This document shows positions 1 through 6,774 of a stretch of 8,139 nucleotides of DNA, in pieces (within the stretch, counting starts at the first letter, position 1; every line of letters begins with the position of its first letter). Below the pieces are notes generated by a model, which worked only from the letters and a program-made list of their open reading frames with translations, was not told the DNA's origin and ran no database searches. The stretch comes from an uncultured Arcobacter sp. (GTDB taxonomy: Bacteria > Campylobacterota > Campylobacteria > Campylobacterales > Arcobacteraceae). The DNA is taken from NCBI GenBank assembly GCA_913062735.1, contig CAJXWI010000094.1, positions 1 through 8,139 on the forward strand, in the 5' to 3' direction. The translations under genes and the position numbers were made by a program.

Positions 1-1893
1 ATCTCTATGATATAAAAGTTCTTTAGTGGATTTGTTTCTCAATTTTTTATTCCGTATAAATTCATTTGCAATAGATATGTATGTTTTAATATCTAAAGCA
101 AATGAGGTGAAAAGATACGATTGTGCTTGAGTGTTTGCAGAATTGAGAAAAGAATGTTTTTTTAAGTAGGAAAGAACTTTTTCCGAATATAAAGAACTTT
201 TAAACCCATAGGCCTTGTTATCTCTAATATTAGTTATTAATTCATCCAACTCTTTTCCTCTTCTTGTACGCTCTCTCGCATCAAATAATATTACATATGG
301 CTTTCCTTTATAACGATATTCTTCAAGTGCTCCTCCCCCTCCAAAAGGAAATGGACTTAAAAATAAATCAATTATATGTCCATAAATATGTGGATCAACA
401 TGGCCGGAGAAATAAAATCTATCTAAAATACCCAATTTCAAAAGTTTCTTTTTAATATCTTCTTGATTCCCACTTCCACATGCTAAATAAATCGTGTGGG
501 GGTTTTCGTTCATAATAGAAGCTACAGTTTCTAAGTATTGAATATTATTAATCTTAATAAGTCTTCCAATCGAACCTAATATGAAGCTTTTTTTTGGAAA
601 AGAATATTTTAATTCTTTGACTACATGCATATTGACTATTGGATTGTAGATTGAATAATCGATTGGAATTTTAAAAACTTTAAAGTGATGGTTTGTGTCT
701 TTGATGTGACAATGTGTGATTTTTTTGTCAATTTCTTTTGTTTCATAAGCAAAATTACCATGACTCCAAAAAAATTGTCTTGGAGCCGTTCTTGTTGTAA
801 ACAAAAAGTTGTCTTCTGGCCTACTTCCATTGCTAATCAAAATATCTACTTTATCTTCAATGATTTTTCTTCTTATTTTCAAACTTTTTTGCACAATTGA
901 ATAAAGAGGGCTTTTCTCATAGCCAAAGTCCTCGTGCAAGTTTTCGTACTTAAAGTCTAGCTTTTTGATTTCCTTTACACTTTTAGGAAGGGATCCTCCA
1001 AATTCAGGGAAATCTAAGTTATAGACAATAAATTCATATTTATTATTAGGATTTTCTTTTAATAATTTCATTAGGGAATAAAAAATACGAAATATTGAAT
1101 GATTTATGATTCGATCATTCAAAAAGGCAACTTTAATTTTTTTCTTTTTAATCTGTATCTTTGTTGGTATAATTTTATATTTTGGAATTATCGATTTTTT
1201 AATGAATTTTTCAAGTTTTTTTTCTACTTTTGTATTGAAAACAAGCAGATCTTCTTGAGTCTGAGAAACACCGTTCCAAGAGAAAAGAAGTGGAGTATAC
1301 AAGTAAAACACTAACTCTTCTTGGTCTTTCTTTATAGCTTTTTTAAAGAGTTTATATAAAAGTAAATGCAATATTTTATAACTTGCACCTCTCTCGTAGA
1401 GTATAATTGATAAGTAAAATATGGTATATATCTTTTTTTGCTGTATTAAGAAACTATCAGTGAATATAGAATCACTTAATGCGAATTTTGAAAGACGGGT
1501 GATGTAATTTTCAAAATCTTTTTCTTTCCATATAAGTTTAATTAGCTGTACATTGTCATAAACATCTTGTAAACTAAGAAAATTTGAAAGAATAGATAAG
1601 TAGTTGTCTTGTATTTCTATATAGTCTTTAGGATTGTTAAGTACTTTTAATGCGTAAATTAAGTTTAATAGCTTAAAGTCATAGGCTATTTTTTTTATGT
1701 GAATAGTATTTATTTCGCTTAAAAAACGATTTATGATAAAGCGAGTTTTTTGATTTTCAATTGTTGTCTTTGAATTAGAGACTAGATAATCAGCGATAGT
1801 TAAAAGTTTTGAAACAACAATATAATTAAGATTTGTTAAGTCAATTTCATGTGATAAAAGTTTTTCAAGGGTATTGTTTAGTTCTTTATTCAA
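1..1893 (-). CDS. GT41-like (OGT/HMW1C-like) glycosyltransferase, 3' end outside window
   Basis: The frame is open for 631 codons from a TTG at 1893 down to base 1, so the C-terminus is missing. Residues 1-250 are mostly helical, Lys/Leu/Ile-rich and without a family I recognise. From about 252 a GT-B fold begins (IKVAFLND). W376-S377-H378-G379 follows, then GSIGRLIKINN (440-450), ACGSGNQED (471-479) and FPFGGGGALEEYRYKGKPY (515-533). The LIKI segment resembles LYKI around the donor-binding lysine of human OGT, and FGGGGALEEY-KGKP corresponds to the loop that binds the UDP-sugar in OGT/HMW1C enzymes. The likely role is cytoplasmic transfer of a sugar from a nucleotide donor to a protein; flagellin as acceptor is inferred from the neighbourhood. 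ATG-based gene finders may miss or truncate it: TTG is the only sensible start before the in-frame TAG four codons upstream, and it has AGGA 7 nt ahead. It is the second gene of an operon with 1890-3335. Family call fairly sure, substrate unknown. Confidence 0.82.
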   Translation of the reverse strand, partial: MNKELNNTLEKLLSHEIDLTNLNYIVVSKLLTIADYLVSNSKTTIENQKTRFIINRFLSEINTIHIKKIAYDFKLLNLIYALKVLNNPKDYIEIQDNYLSILSNFLSLQDVYDNVQLIKLIWKEKDFENYITRLSKFALSDSIFTDSFLIQQKKIYTIFYLSIILYERGASYKILHLLLYKLFKKAIKKDQEELVFYLYTPLLFSWNGVSQTQEDLLVFNTKVEKKLEKFIKKSIIPKYKIIPTKIQIKKKKIKVAFLNDRIINHSIFRIFYSLMKLLKENPNNKYEFIVYNLDFPEFGGSLPKSVKEIKKLDFKYENLHEDFGYEKSPLYSIVQKSLKIRRKIIEDKVDILISNGSRPEDNFLFTTRTAPRQFFWSHGNFAYETKEIDKKITHCHIKDTNHHFKVFKIPIDYSIYNPIVNMHVVKELKYSFPKKSFILGSIGRLIKINNIQYLETVASIMNENPHTIYLACGSGNQEDIKKKLLKLGILDRFYFSGHVDPHIYGHIIDLFLSPFPFGGGGALEEYRYKGKPYVILFDARERTRRGKELDELITNIRDNKAYGFKSSLYSEKVLSYLKKHSFLNSANTQAQSYLFTSFALDIKTYISIANEFIRNKKLRNKSTKELLYHRD

Positions 1894-3335
1894 GTCGCAT
1901 TCCTATCATGTGTTTTCTCACAAATATCAACTGCCAAATTATAGTAGTTATTATAACTTAGAAGGTTTTGTGCATTATTACTTTTGGGAACTAAATTTCT
2001 CTTTAATATTTCATTAAGTTCTTCTTCATTTTTGAAAAAGAGACAATAGTCATCAAATATTTTGTTGTAATAATTATCTTTATATCTAGTATCATAAACA
2101 ATAGGGATTGACCCTGCTGCTAAAATCATTAACAATCTGTCGTCAACAATAGAACTGGATAGATGTAGAACATATTTTGAACTTTGATACATCGATTTAA
2201 TTTTGGATAATGTAGGTTTTATCGGCTTAATTTTAGATAGATTATATTTTTCCCAATTGTATCCTATCAGTTTGATATTCAAATTCTTAAGGTCAAGATT
2301 TTTAAGGGTTACTTGAGTTAAAAGTTGGTTGTAAATAAATAACATTAATTCATAATCATCTTCATAGGGATATTTTGTTTTTCGTAATTCTTTTTGAATA
2401 TGTTTCATGGTTAGAGTATTTGTTTTTACATATATCTCTAGTTTTTCTATCATAGGTTTCAGTATTAAGTACGATTGGCTTAAATTAACATAGTTTGCAT
2501 GAATTAAGAGATGCTCTTTTTTTGAAATTAGTTTTTTTGATTTGATTTGATTCTTTTGATAAATAGGGGGAATATATTCAGATTTAATATTTGTTTTTGA
2601 TAATTTTTTTTGAATGAAGTAATTGGAAGTTAAGATAATGTCATTTTTACGAATATCATTTTGATTTAATTTTTCTAAAACAGATATAAAGCTATTTAGA
2701 ATACTAATTTGACTGATTGATTTTGGAAGAAAATTTGTTTTTAAGTCATTAATGAAAACAACAGAATTTGGTCTTATTTCTAATATTCTTTCATAAATAT
2801 TTTTTGTTCTGATGCTATAGATAAGAGGTTTCATATCTCCCTCTTCTGATAATAAAATGGCATTGTGATTTAATTTTTTAAGTGATTTTGAGAGATTTTT
2901 AGCAAACTTATAATTCTCTTTTAGTGTTTTAGAAACAATAATAGCAAAAGTTAATTTTTCTTTTTTTTGAACAGGAGTTAAATTTTGCAATTTCTTTAAC
3001 AATTTAGCGTTTATTTTTTTTTCTTCTTGGGTAAGTTCATCAAATATTTTTGCAATTATTTCCTTGACATTTTCTTGCGCTTCATCTTGATCTAAATAGT
3101 CACTGTCAATAAAATCTATATACTCAGGTTTACGTAAATTACTTTTCTGAAAAAACTTTTTGATGGTATCTATGGGAAGGTGAATTAAGTTTGGAAATTC
3201 TTTTTTTAGTTTTGTTCCATAATAATAGCAAATTTGAGTACCTTGTCCATTATAAACTTTTACTTGATTATTTTGTTTAGCAGTTTTTAAAGCTCTTTTA
3301 GAATTTATAAAATAAGTATCATAATATTCACTCAT
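1890..3335 (-). CDS. Putative GT-B glycosyltransferase
   Basis: A 481-aa soluble protein with no signal peptide or membrane segment visible. Residues 1-125 are a lysine-rich N-terminal part I do not recognise. From about 128 (LTFAIIVSKTL) alternating strands and helices look like two Rossmann-like halves. SVVFIND (191-197) and DIILTSNYF (232-240) look like strand-loop elements of the first half. The second half has LNIKLIGYN (352-360) and then SKYVLHLSSSIVDDRLLMILAAGSIPIVYD (386-415 region), the place where group-1 and CgeB-like GT-B enzymes bind the nucleotide sugar and where 'G-xP-V' is typical. The usual E-x7-E pair is not obvious, so catalysis by the classic retaining mechanism is uncertain. 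AGAGGA lies 5-6 nt before the ATG and supports this start. It is the first gene of the minus-strand operon, reads into the GT41-like gene by a TTGA overlap, and is divergent from maf. Activity on the flagellar glycan is inferred from location only. Confidence 0.72.
   Translation of the reverse strand: MSEYYDTYFINSKRALKTAKQNNQVKVYNGQGTQICYYYGTKLKKEFPNLIHLPIDTIKKFFQKSNLRKPEYIDFIDSDYLDQDEAQENVKEIIAKIFDELTQEEKKINAKLLKKLQNLTPVQKKEKLTFAIIVSKTLKENYKFAKNLSKSLKKLNHNAILLSEEGDMKPLIYSIRTKNIYERILEIRPNSVVFINDLKTNFLPKSISQISILNSFISVLEKLNQNDIRKNDIILTSNYFIQKKLSKTNIKSEYIPPIYQKNQIKSKKLISKKEHLLIHANYVNLSQSYLILKPMIEKLEIYVKTNTLTMKHIQKELRKTKYPYEDDYELMLFIYNQLLTQVTLKNLDLKNLNIKLIGYNWEKYNLSKIKPIKPTLSKIKSMYQSSKYVLHLSSSIVDDRLLMILAAGSIPIVYDTRYKDNYYNKIFDDYCLFFKNEEELNEILKRNLVPKSNNAQNLLSYNNYYNLAVDICEKTHDRNAT
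1901..1904 (-). promoter_or_regulatory. Ribosome binding site that fixes the TTG start at 1893
   Basis: AGGA on the minus strand lies 7 nt before the TTG at 1893-1891, within the last codons of the upstream gene. The TTG shares two bases with the upstream TGA stop (TTGA), the usual sign of translational coupling. The only nearby ATG (1901-1899) is in another frame and hits a stop after four codons. Confidence 0.7.
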
Positions 3336-3347
3336 GTTTTTCCTCTA

Positions 3348-3373
3348 AATTAGATATAATATTTTATCTAATT
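3348..3373. promoter_or_regulatory. Divergent promoter pair inside a 9-bp inverted repeat
   Basis: The 52-bp gap between the two divergent glycosyltransferase genes contains AATTAGATA (3348-3356) and its exact complement TATCTAATT (3365-3373), separated by 8 bases. A perfect -10 hexamer TATAAT for the plus strand is at 3355-3360. A TAAAAT for the minus strand is at 3366-3361, exactly symmetric about the same centre. They would give leaders of about 20 nt to either ATG. No TTGACA-like -35 is seen, which is common in Campylobacterota. The symmetry may be an operator or simply two facing promoters; RNA polymerase could occupy only one at a time. Confidence 0.6.
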
Positions 3374-3387
3374 AAGGATTAAAAAAC

Positions 3388-5427
3388 ATGAATTATACAC
3401 AGGAACAACTTGAAACTTTAAATAAAGCACTAAGTGCTGTATATGAAGATAATATGAGTTTTTTAGAAGTATTTGATAAACCTTTATATGAAAGAATTAA
3501 AAGCTTATCTACTGATATCAACATGGGATTTAAAATAAGATATGATTTAGAGTTTACTAATAATAGTTTTAATATATTTGATAATGAAAATGGAAAGTTT
3601 ATATACACAAAAACACTAGAAGATTATTCCTCTGAAGTATTAGAAACATTGGATTTTAGCGAAAAAGGTACTATGTTTAATTTGGCCAATGGTGCTTATC
3701 GATCAAAAGAAGAAGACATGCGTCATTTTAATGATGATATTCAAACGAAATCATATTATAAAATACTTAAAGATATAAATCAAATCAAATCAAAACTTAG
3801 TTTTTCTTCCTCTAGGCCTAAAGAATTCAAAAGTATCAATTCTATGGTGTTTTTTGGTACTTTATTGGGAAAACATATTGTATCCGTTAACGAGAAGTTT
3901 AAATGTAAATCGTATTTGGTCTTGGAGCCAAGTCTTGAAATATTTCGATTGTCTTTATTTGTAACTGAATATAAACTTCTTGTGCAAAATTCGCATGCCT
4001 ATTTTTATGTTGGTTTAAGTGATAAAGAGATGATTCAGAAAATGGAAAAGTTTATTCTCCATGATTCTTTTGAAAACTATTCATATAAATATTATTCAAC
4101 ATCATTTCATAAACAGAATGTCTTTAATAACTTTACATTTGCTTTACAAAACCTCTCCCCTTTTTCATATGATCACTATAGACAATTATATTATTCTAAA
4201 GAGTCCTTTAAAAACATTGCGAAATATTCTAGTTTAAATAAGGTGATTGAAAAATATAAAATACAAAAATTACCTGTTTTGATTCTGAGTCCTGGTCCTT
4301 CTTTACGGAAAAATTTTAAATGGTTAAAAAAAAATAAAGATAACTTTATCACGATAGCCTTTGGAGCTGCTATTAAAGCTCTCTCTGAAGTGAATATCAA
4401 GCCTGATATAGTTACTAATGTTGATGCATCAACTATTATTTTAAATCAGTTTCCCAAAGAGAGTAAAGAAATTTATTCTAATTCATTGGCTTTTTTAGCA
4501 AGTGACACACATAAAAAAGTTTTTGATTTATTTAAGAAGAAAAATATTTTTATATTTGAGGCAAATTTTAAAATTCTTAAAAATGGTATTGAAGAATCCC
4601 CTGCATTATCAGTAGGTGATAATACTTTACATATACTCTTGTCTTTGGGTTTTGAGGAAATTTATATGTTGGGCACAGACTTATCTATAGATGTTGAGAC
4701 AGGGACGTCGTATGATAAAACACATGTAATGTCTTCATCTGTTCATAATGTGCATCATTTGAAAAAGAATATTAAGCGAATCAGTAATGATGTGGATGTA
4801 AAAAATAATTATCTAAAAGTAAAATCAAATTTATCAAATAAAGACTTATATGCAAATCAATTTTTTAGTAAAATTATAAGTAGTTATTCTATCATCATAG
4901 ATATGCATAAAAATGATAAAAAATTCAAAATTTATAATCTCTCTGATGGTGCTTTTATTCCTGGAATCACACCCTTAAAGATCAAGGATATGAAGCTTGA
5001 AAAAATTGAAATGAAAAATAAAGATCTATTACTAAAAAAGTTCTTAAAAAGTATATCTCAAGATAACTTTACAGAAGAAGAAAATGAATATTTGAAAGAA
5101 GAAATAAAATTTATTAAAAGCTTACATAAAAAGATAAACAGTTTCAAAAAAACTACGCATATTGAATATATGGACTTTTTTGACTTTAGAAAAGAAATTG
5201 CAATACTAATCTCGAAACACAAGTCCTATTCTCAACTAACAGGAACAATCTTTTTAACGTATATTAAAATAATAGATAATTACATAAATTATGTATGCAA
5301 TGATAGTAATATTGAGATAAGAGAAGAACAGTTAAATGATTTAAAAGAAACTTGGTGTAATCAGTTTAGTAGCTTGATAAAGGACTATTTAAAGATTATT
5401 AAGAAAGGTCAATTAAGAAATAAATAG
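3388..5427 (+). CDS. maf: Maf/DUF115 motility-associated flagellin glycosyltransferase
   Basis: A 679-aa protein of typical size for the Maf family. Maf proteins act in the cytoplasm on unexported flagellin; in Campylobacter, Helicobacter and Aeromonas they are needed for adding pseudaminic or legionaminic acid and hence for filament assembly. Residues ~1-280 form the family's N-terminal domain. The DUF115 core starts at LPVLILSPGPSL (glycine-proline loop 302-305), continues with FGAAIKALSEVNIKPDIVTNVDAS (P339-D340 and D346 are the conserved Asp positions), and closes with SVGDNTLHILLSLGFEEIYMLGTDLSI (G429-T430-D431). Residues ~500-679 are a charged helical tail. AAGGA 9 nt before the ATG supports the start. 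An A9 run (4326-4334) lies in the codons around the LKKNK segment just after the GPSL loop and leaves the frame intact here. The gene has its own promoter and converges on a flagellin gene, sharing a hairpin terminator. The sugar donor cannot be read from sequence. Confidence 0.92.
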   Translation: MNYTQEQLETLNKALSAVYEDNMSFLEVFDKPLYERIKSLSTDINMGFKIRYDLEFTNNSFNIFDNENGKFIYTKTLEDYSSEVLETLDFSEKGTMFNLANGAYRSKEEDMRHFNDDIQTKSYYKILKDINQIKSKLSFSSSRPKEFKSINSMVFFGTLLGKHIVSVNEKFKCKSYLVLEPSLEIFRLSLFVTEYKLLVQNSHAYFYVGLSDKEMIQKMEKFILHDSFENYSYKYYSTSFHKQNVFNNFTFALQNLSPFSYDHYRQLYYSKESFKNIAKYSSLNKVIEKYKIQKLPVLILSPGPSLRKNFKWLKKNKDNFITIAFGAAIKALSEVNIKPDIVTNVDASTIILNQFPKESKEIYSNSLAFLASDTHKKVFDLFKKKNIFIFEANFKILKNGIEESPALSVGDNTLHILLSLGFEEIYMLGTDLSIDVETGTSYDKTHVMSSSVHNVHHLKKNIKRISNDVDVKNNYLKVKSNLSNKDLYANQFFSKIISSYSIIIDMHKNDKKFKIYNLSDGAFIPGITPLKIKDMKLEKIEMKNKDLLLKKFLKSISQDNFTEEENEYLKEEIKFIKSLHKKINSFKKTTHIEYMDFFDFRKEIAILISKHKSYSQLTGTIFLTYIKIIDNYINYVCNDSNIEIREEQLNDLKETWCNQFSSLIKDYLKIIKKGQLRNK

Positions 5428-5462
5428 TAATTTACTTGAATAGTTTTCTCAATTGAAATAAA

Positions 5463-5490
5463 AAAAGCAGAGTAAAAATACTCTGCTTTT
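5463..5490. terminator. Bidirectional hairpin terminator between maf and flagellin
   Basis: AAAAGCAGAGTA (5463-5474) pairs perfectly with TACTCTGCTTTT (5479-5490) across an AAAA loop, a 12-bp stem. On the minus strand the stem is followed by a longer U run (the A tract 5466-5460), so it should be strongest for the flagellin transcript; on the plus strand only four U follow. It lies 35 bp after the maf stop and 33 bp after the flagellin stop, and serves both convergent genes. Confidence 0.88.
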
Positions 5491-5523
5491 AAAATAGCTA
5501 ATTCTATGTAAGAACGTTAATGA

Positions 5524-6375
5524 TTATTGTAATAATCTAAGTACGTTTTGTTGAACAGAATTAGCTTGACTCATAGCATAAGTACCTGCTTGAGAAATAA
5601 TGTTTTGTTTGTTGAAGTTTGCACTTTCTTGTGCATAATCAACATCTCTAATAACAGATTCGGCAGCTTTAATATTCGTTTGTTGCGTCATCATGTTTCT
5701 AGTTGCAGATTCTAACTGATTTTGAGTAGAACCAAAATCTGCTCTCCAACCATTTAGTGTATTTATTGCTGAATCGATTGTTGTTAATAAAGCACTTGCT
5801 GCACTTTGTTCCATCAAACCAGCAGTTGCTGTAGACTTTAATGAATCTAAAGAAAGACCAACAACATTTGCTTGTACCGCACCAGCAGAAACTGTTGTAT
5901 CTGCAGCAGTTTCACCTGTTTGGAATGTTAATGCTGATGTCGCGCCAGTACCAGCCGCACTTTCTTGTAACAATGAGATACCATTGTAGTTTGTTTGTTT
6001 TGCAATGTTATTGATTTGCTCAAGAAGTTTATCAACATCTTTTGCAATTGCATTGGCACCAGCAGTACTTGTAGTTGCAGTTGCAGCTTGAAGTAATTTG
6101 GTTTTAACGATATCTAAAATGTTAGACTCTTCAGCCATTGCTTTATCTGCAATTTGAGTTAAAGAAACAGCAGAGTTTGCATTTGAGATACCTTGACCAA
6201 TTGAACTTGCCTGCGTTCTAAGTTTATCAGCAATTGATAATCCTGAAGCATCATCAGAAGCTTTATTGATTCTAAGACCTGAACTTAATTTCTCTAAAGA
6301 ACTAGACAGGTTTGAGTTTGTTTTTGAAGCCGATTCTTGTGCATTTAAAGAAGAAACGTTTGTATTAATTCTCAT
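5524..6375 (-). CDS. Flagellin, short two-domain type (FlaA/FlaB-like)
   Basis: A 283-aa flagellar filament subunit, exported unfolded by the flagellar type III system; no cleaved signal. The N-terminal D0/D1 part (1-137) begins MRINTNVSSLNAQ and contains LEKLSSGLRINKASDDASGL (28-46). The C-terminal D1/D0 part (~196-283) contains NIKAAESVIRDVDYAQE and ends in SVQQNVLRLLQ. Only ~55 Ser/Thr/Ala-rich residues (138-195) lie between, so the outer D2/D3 domains of enteric flagellins are absent. The TLR5-contact stretch (QRVRELAV in Salmonella) reads DIVKTKLLQA at 88-97, close to the TLR5-evading DTIKTKATQA of Campylobacter FlaA. Ser/Thr residues in 138-195 are plausible O-glycan acceptors for the neighbouring enzymes. 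AAGGA lies 6 nt before the ATG. Base composition is clearly less AT-rich than the glycosyltransferases, as expected of a highly expressed gene. A second flagellin tail is found 2.5 kb to the right. Which is FlaA and which FlaB cannot be decided. Confidence 0.97.
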   Translation of the reverse strand: MRINTNVSSLNAQESASKTNSNLSSSLEKLSSGLRINKASDDASGLSIADKLRTQASSIGQGISNANSAVSLTQIADKAMAEESNILDIVKTKLLQAATATTSTAGANAIAKDVDKLLEQINNIAKQTNYNGISLLQESAAGTGATSALTFQTGETAADTTVSAGAVQANVVGLSLDSLKSTATAGLMEQSAASALLTTIDSAINTLNGWRADFGSTQNQLESATRNMMTQQTNIKAAESVIRDVDYAQESANFNKQNIISQAGTYAMSQANSVQQNVLRLLQ

Positions 6376-6386
6376 AATTTATCCTT

Positions 6387-6402
6387 TTTAATAATTATGA
6401 CA
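6387..6402. repeat. Direct repeat copy 1 upstream of flagellin
   Basis: This 16-mer TTTAATAATTATGACA matches TTTAAGAATTATGACA at 6515-6530 in 15 of 16 positions and in the same orientation, 128 bp apart. It includes the candidate flagellin -10 element. Confidence 0.6.
6394..6402 (-). promoter_or_regulatory. Candidate extended -10 promoter of the flagellin gene
   Basis: The minus strand reads TGTCATAAT here: a TGn extension followed by CATAAT (five of six matches to TATAAT). It would start transcription near 6387, about 11 nt before the flagellin start codon. That leaves the AAGGA at 6386-6382 at the very 5' end of the mRNA, an uncomfortably short leader. No convincing sigma-28 (TAAA then CGATAA/T) or sigma-54 (GG-N10-GC) element is seen in 6376-6550, so the sigma class is unresolved. 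Confidence 0.35.
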
Positions 6403-6405
6403 CAT

Positions 6406-6426
6406 TGTGATTTGAAAATAATCACA
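6406..6426. repeat. 7-bp inverted repeat upstream of flagellin, possible operator
   Basis: TGTGATT (6406-6412) and AATCACA (6420-6426) are exact complements separated by 7 bases, 31 bp upstream of the flagellin start codon and directly upstream of the candidate -10. It could be a regulator binding site in the -35 zone, or a leader hairpin if transcription starts farther upstream. The half-sites resemble the CRP halves TGTGA/TCACA, but the 11-bp gap does not fit the 6-bp spacing of CRP/FNR sites. Confidence 0.45.
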
Positions 6427-6474
6427 GCCCAATTGCCTTCTCAGTTTTACATGAGCATAGAATCTAAATTCTTT

Positions 6475-6490
6475 GGTATCTATTGATACC
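6475..6490. repeat. Short perfect inverted repeat
   Basis: GGTATC (6475-6480) and GATACC (6485-6490) pair across a TATT loop. It sits between the two direct-repeat copies in the flagellin upstream region. There is no T tract on either side, so it is not a convincing terminator. It may be an operator or a leader hairpin. Confidence 0.4.
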
Positions 6491-6514
6491 TATACGAGTT
6501 TAAATATAAACTAC

Positions 6515-6530
6515 TTTAAGAATTATGACA
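6515..6530. repeat. Direct repeat copy 2 upstream of flagellin
   Basis: TTTAAGAATTATGACA differs from the copy at 6387-6402 at one position. On the minus strand it again reads TGTCATAATT, an extended -10-like sequence, and could be a second, distal flagellin promoter giving a leader of about 140 nt. It lies just after the stop of the small minus-strand gene. Confidence 0.5.
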
Positions 6531-6550
6531 TACCATTTCTTAAAATTAGA

Positions 6551-6754
6551 TTAATTGGAATTGTTTTTGGATATGTTTTGTATAACTTCGATTGTTTTAA
6601 TGTTGCTTGTGACTCTTTTTTTCATATTATTCTTTTTAATATGTTTTGCAAGTATTTTGGCATATTTTTTGTAGTTTCTAGAACCTATTTTAAATGTACA
6701 GAGTTTTTTTTGTATTTTCAAAATATCATCAGGAATTGATCTGTTTTGTTCCAT
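6551..6754 (-). CDS. Hypothetical small basic protein (67 aa)
   Basis: I do not recognise this protein. It begins MEQNRSIPDDILKIQKKLCT and is strongly basic, with 17 Lys/Arg against 4 Asp/Glu. The middle (RNYKKYAKILAKHIKKN) would form an amphipathic, positively charged helix, and no membrane segment is seen. An AGGA stands 10 nt before the ATG, slightly far but usable, and resembles the AGGATAAATT leader of the flagellin gene. The opposite strand here gives only a Phe/Tyr/Leu-rich reading typical of an antisense shadow, which favours the minus strand. It is upstream of flagellin in the same direction and divergent from the TPR-glycosyltransferase, with a palindrome array between them. A nucleic-acid-binding regulator is conceivable from the charge but nothing proves it. 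Real gene or chance reading frame are both possible. Confidence 0.42.
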   Translation of the reverse strand: MEQNRSIPDDILKIQKKLCTFKIGSRNYKKYAKILAKHIKKNNMKKRVTSNIKTIEVIQNISKNNSN

Positions 6755-6774
6755 TTTTAATTTATCCTATTATG

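Noticed and set aside
264..1314. Four short frames (plus 264-455, 685-900, 1099-1314; minus 636-830) inside the first gene
   Set aside because: All lie within the long minus-strand glycosyltransferase frame, lack ribosome binding sites and show biased, low-complexity composition.
3393..4400. Two short minus-strand frames (3393-3608 and 4191-4400) opposite maf
   Set aside because: Antisense shadows of a well-supported coding sequence, with no RBS or recognisable domain.
6406..6426. CRP/FNR site from TGTGA and TCACA halves
   Set aside because: The gap between halves is 11 bases instead of 6, so it does not fit; kept only as an unassigned inverted repeat.
6475..6490. Rho-independent terminator of the small minus-strand gene
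   Set aside because: Only a 6-bp stem and no following U tract on either strand.
6376..6550. Classic sigma-28 or sigma-54 flagellin promoter
   Set aside because: I could not find TAAA with CGATAA/T at the right spacing, nor GG-N10-GC, on the minus strand.
6473..6739. 88-aa plus-strand reading frame
   Set aside because: Phe/Tyr/Cys-rich with no RBS and no domain; it is the antisense reading of the small basic gene and part of the flagellin upstream region.
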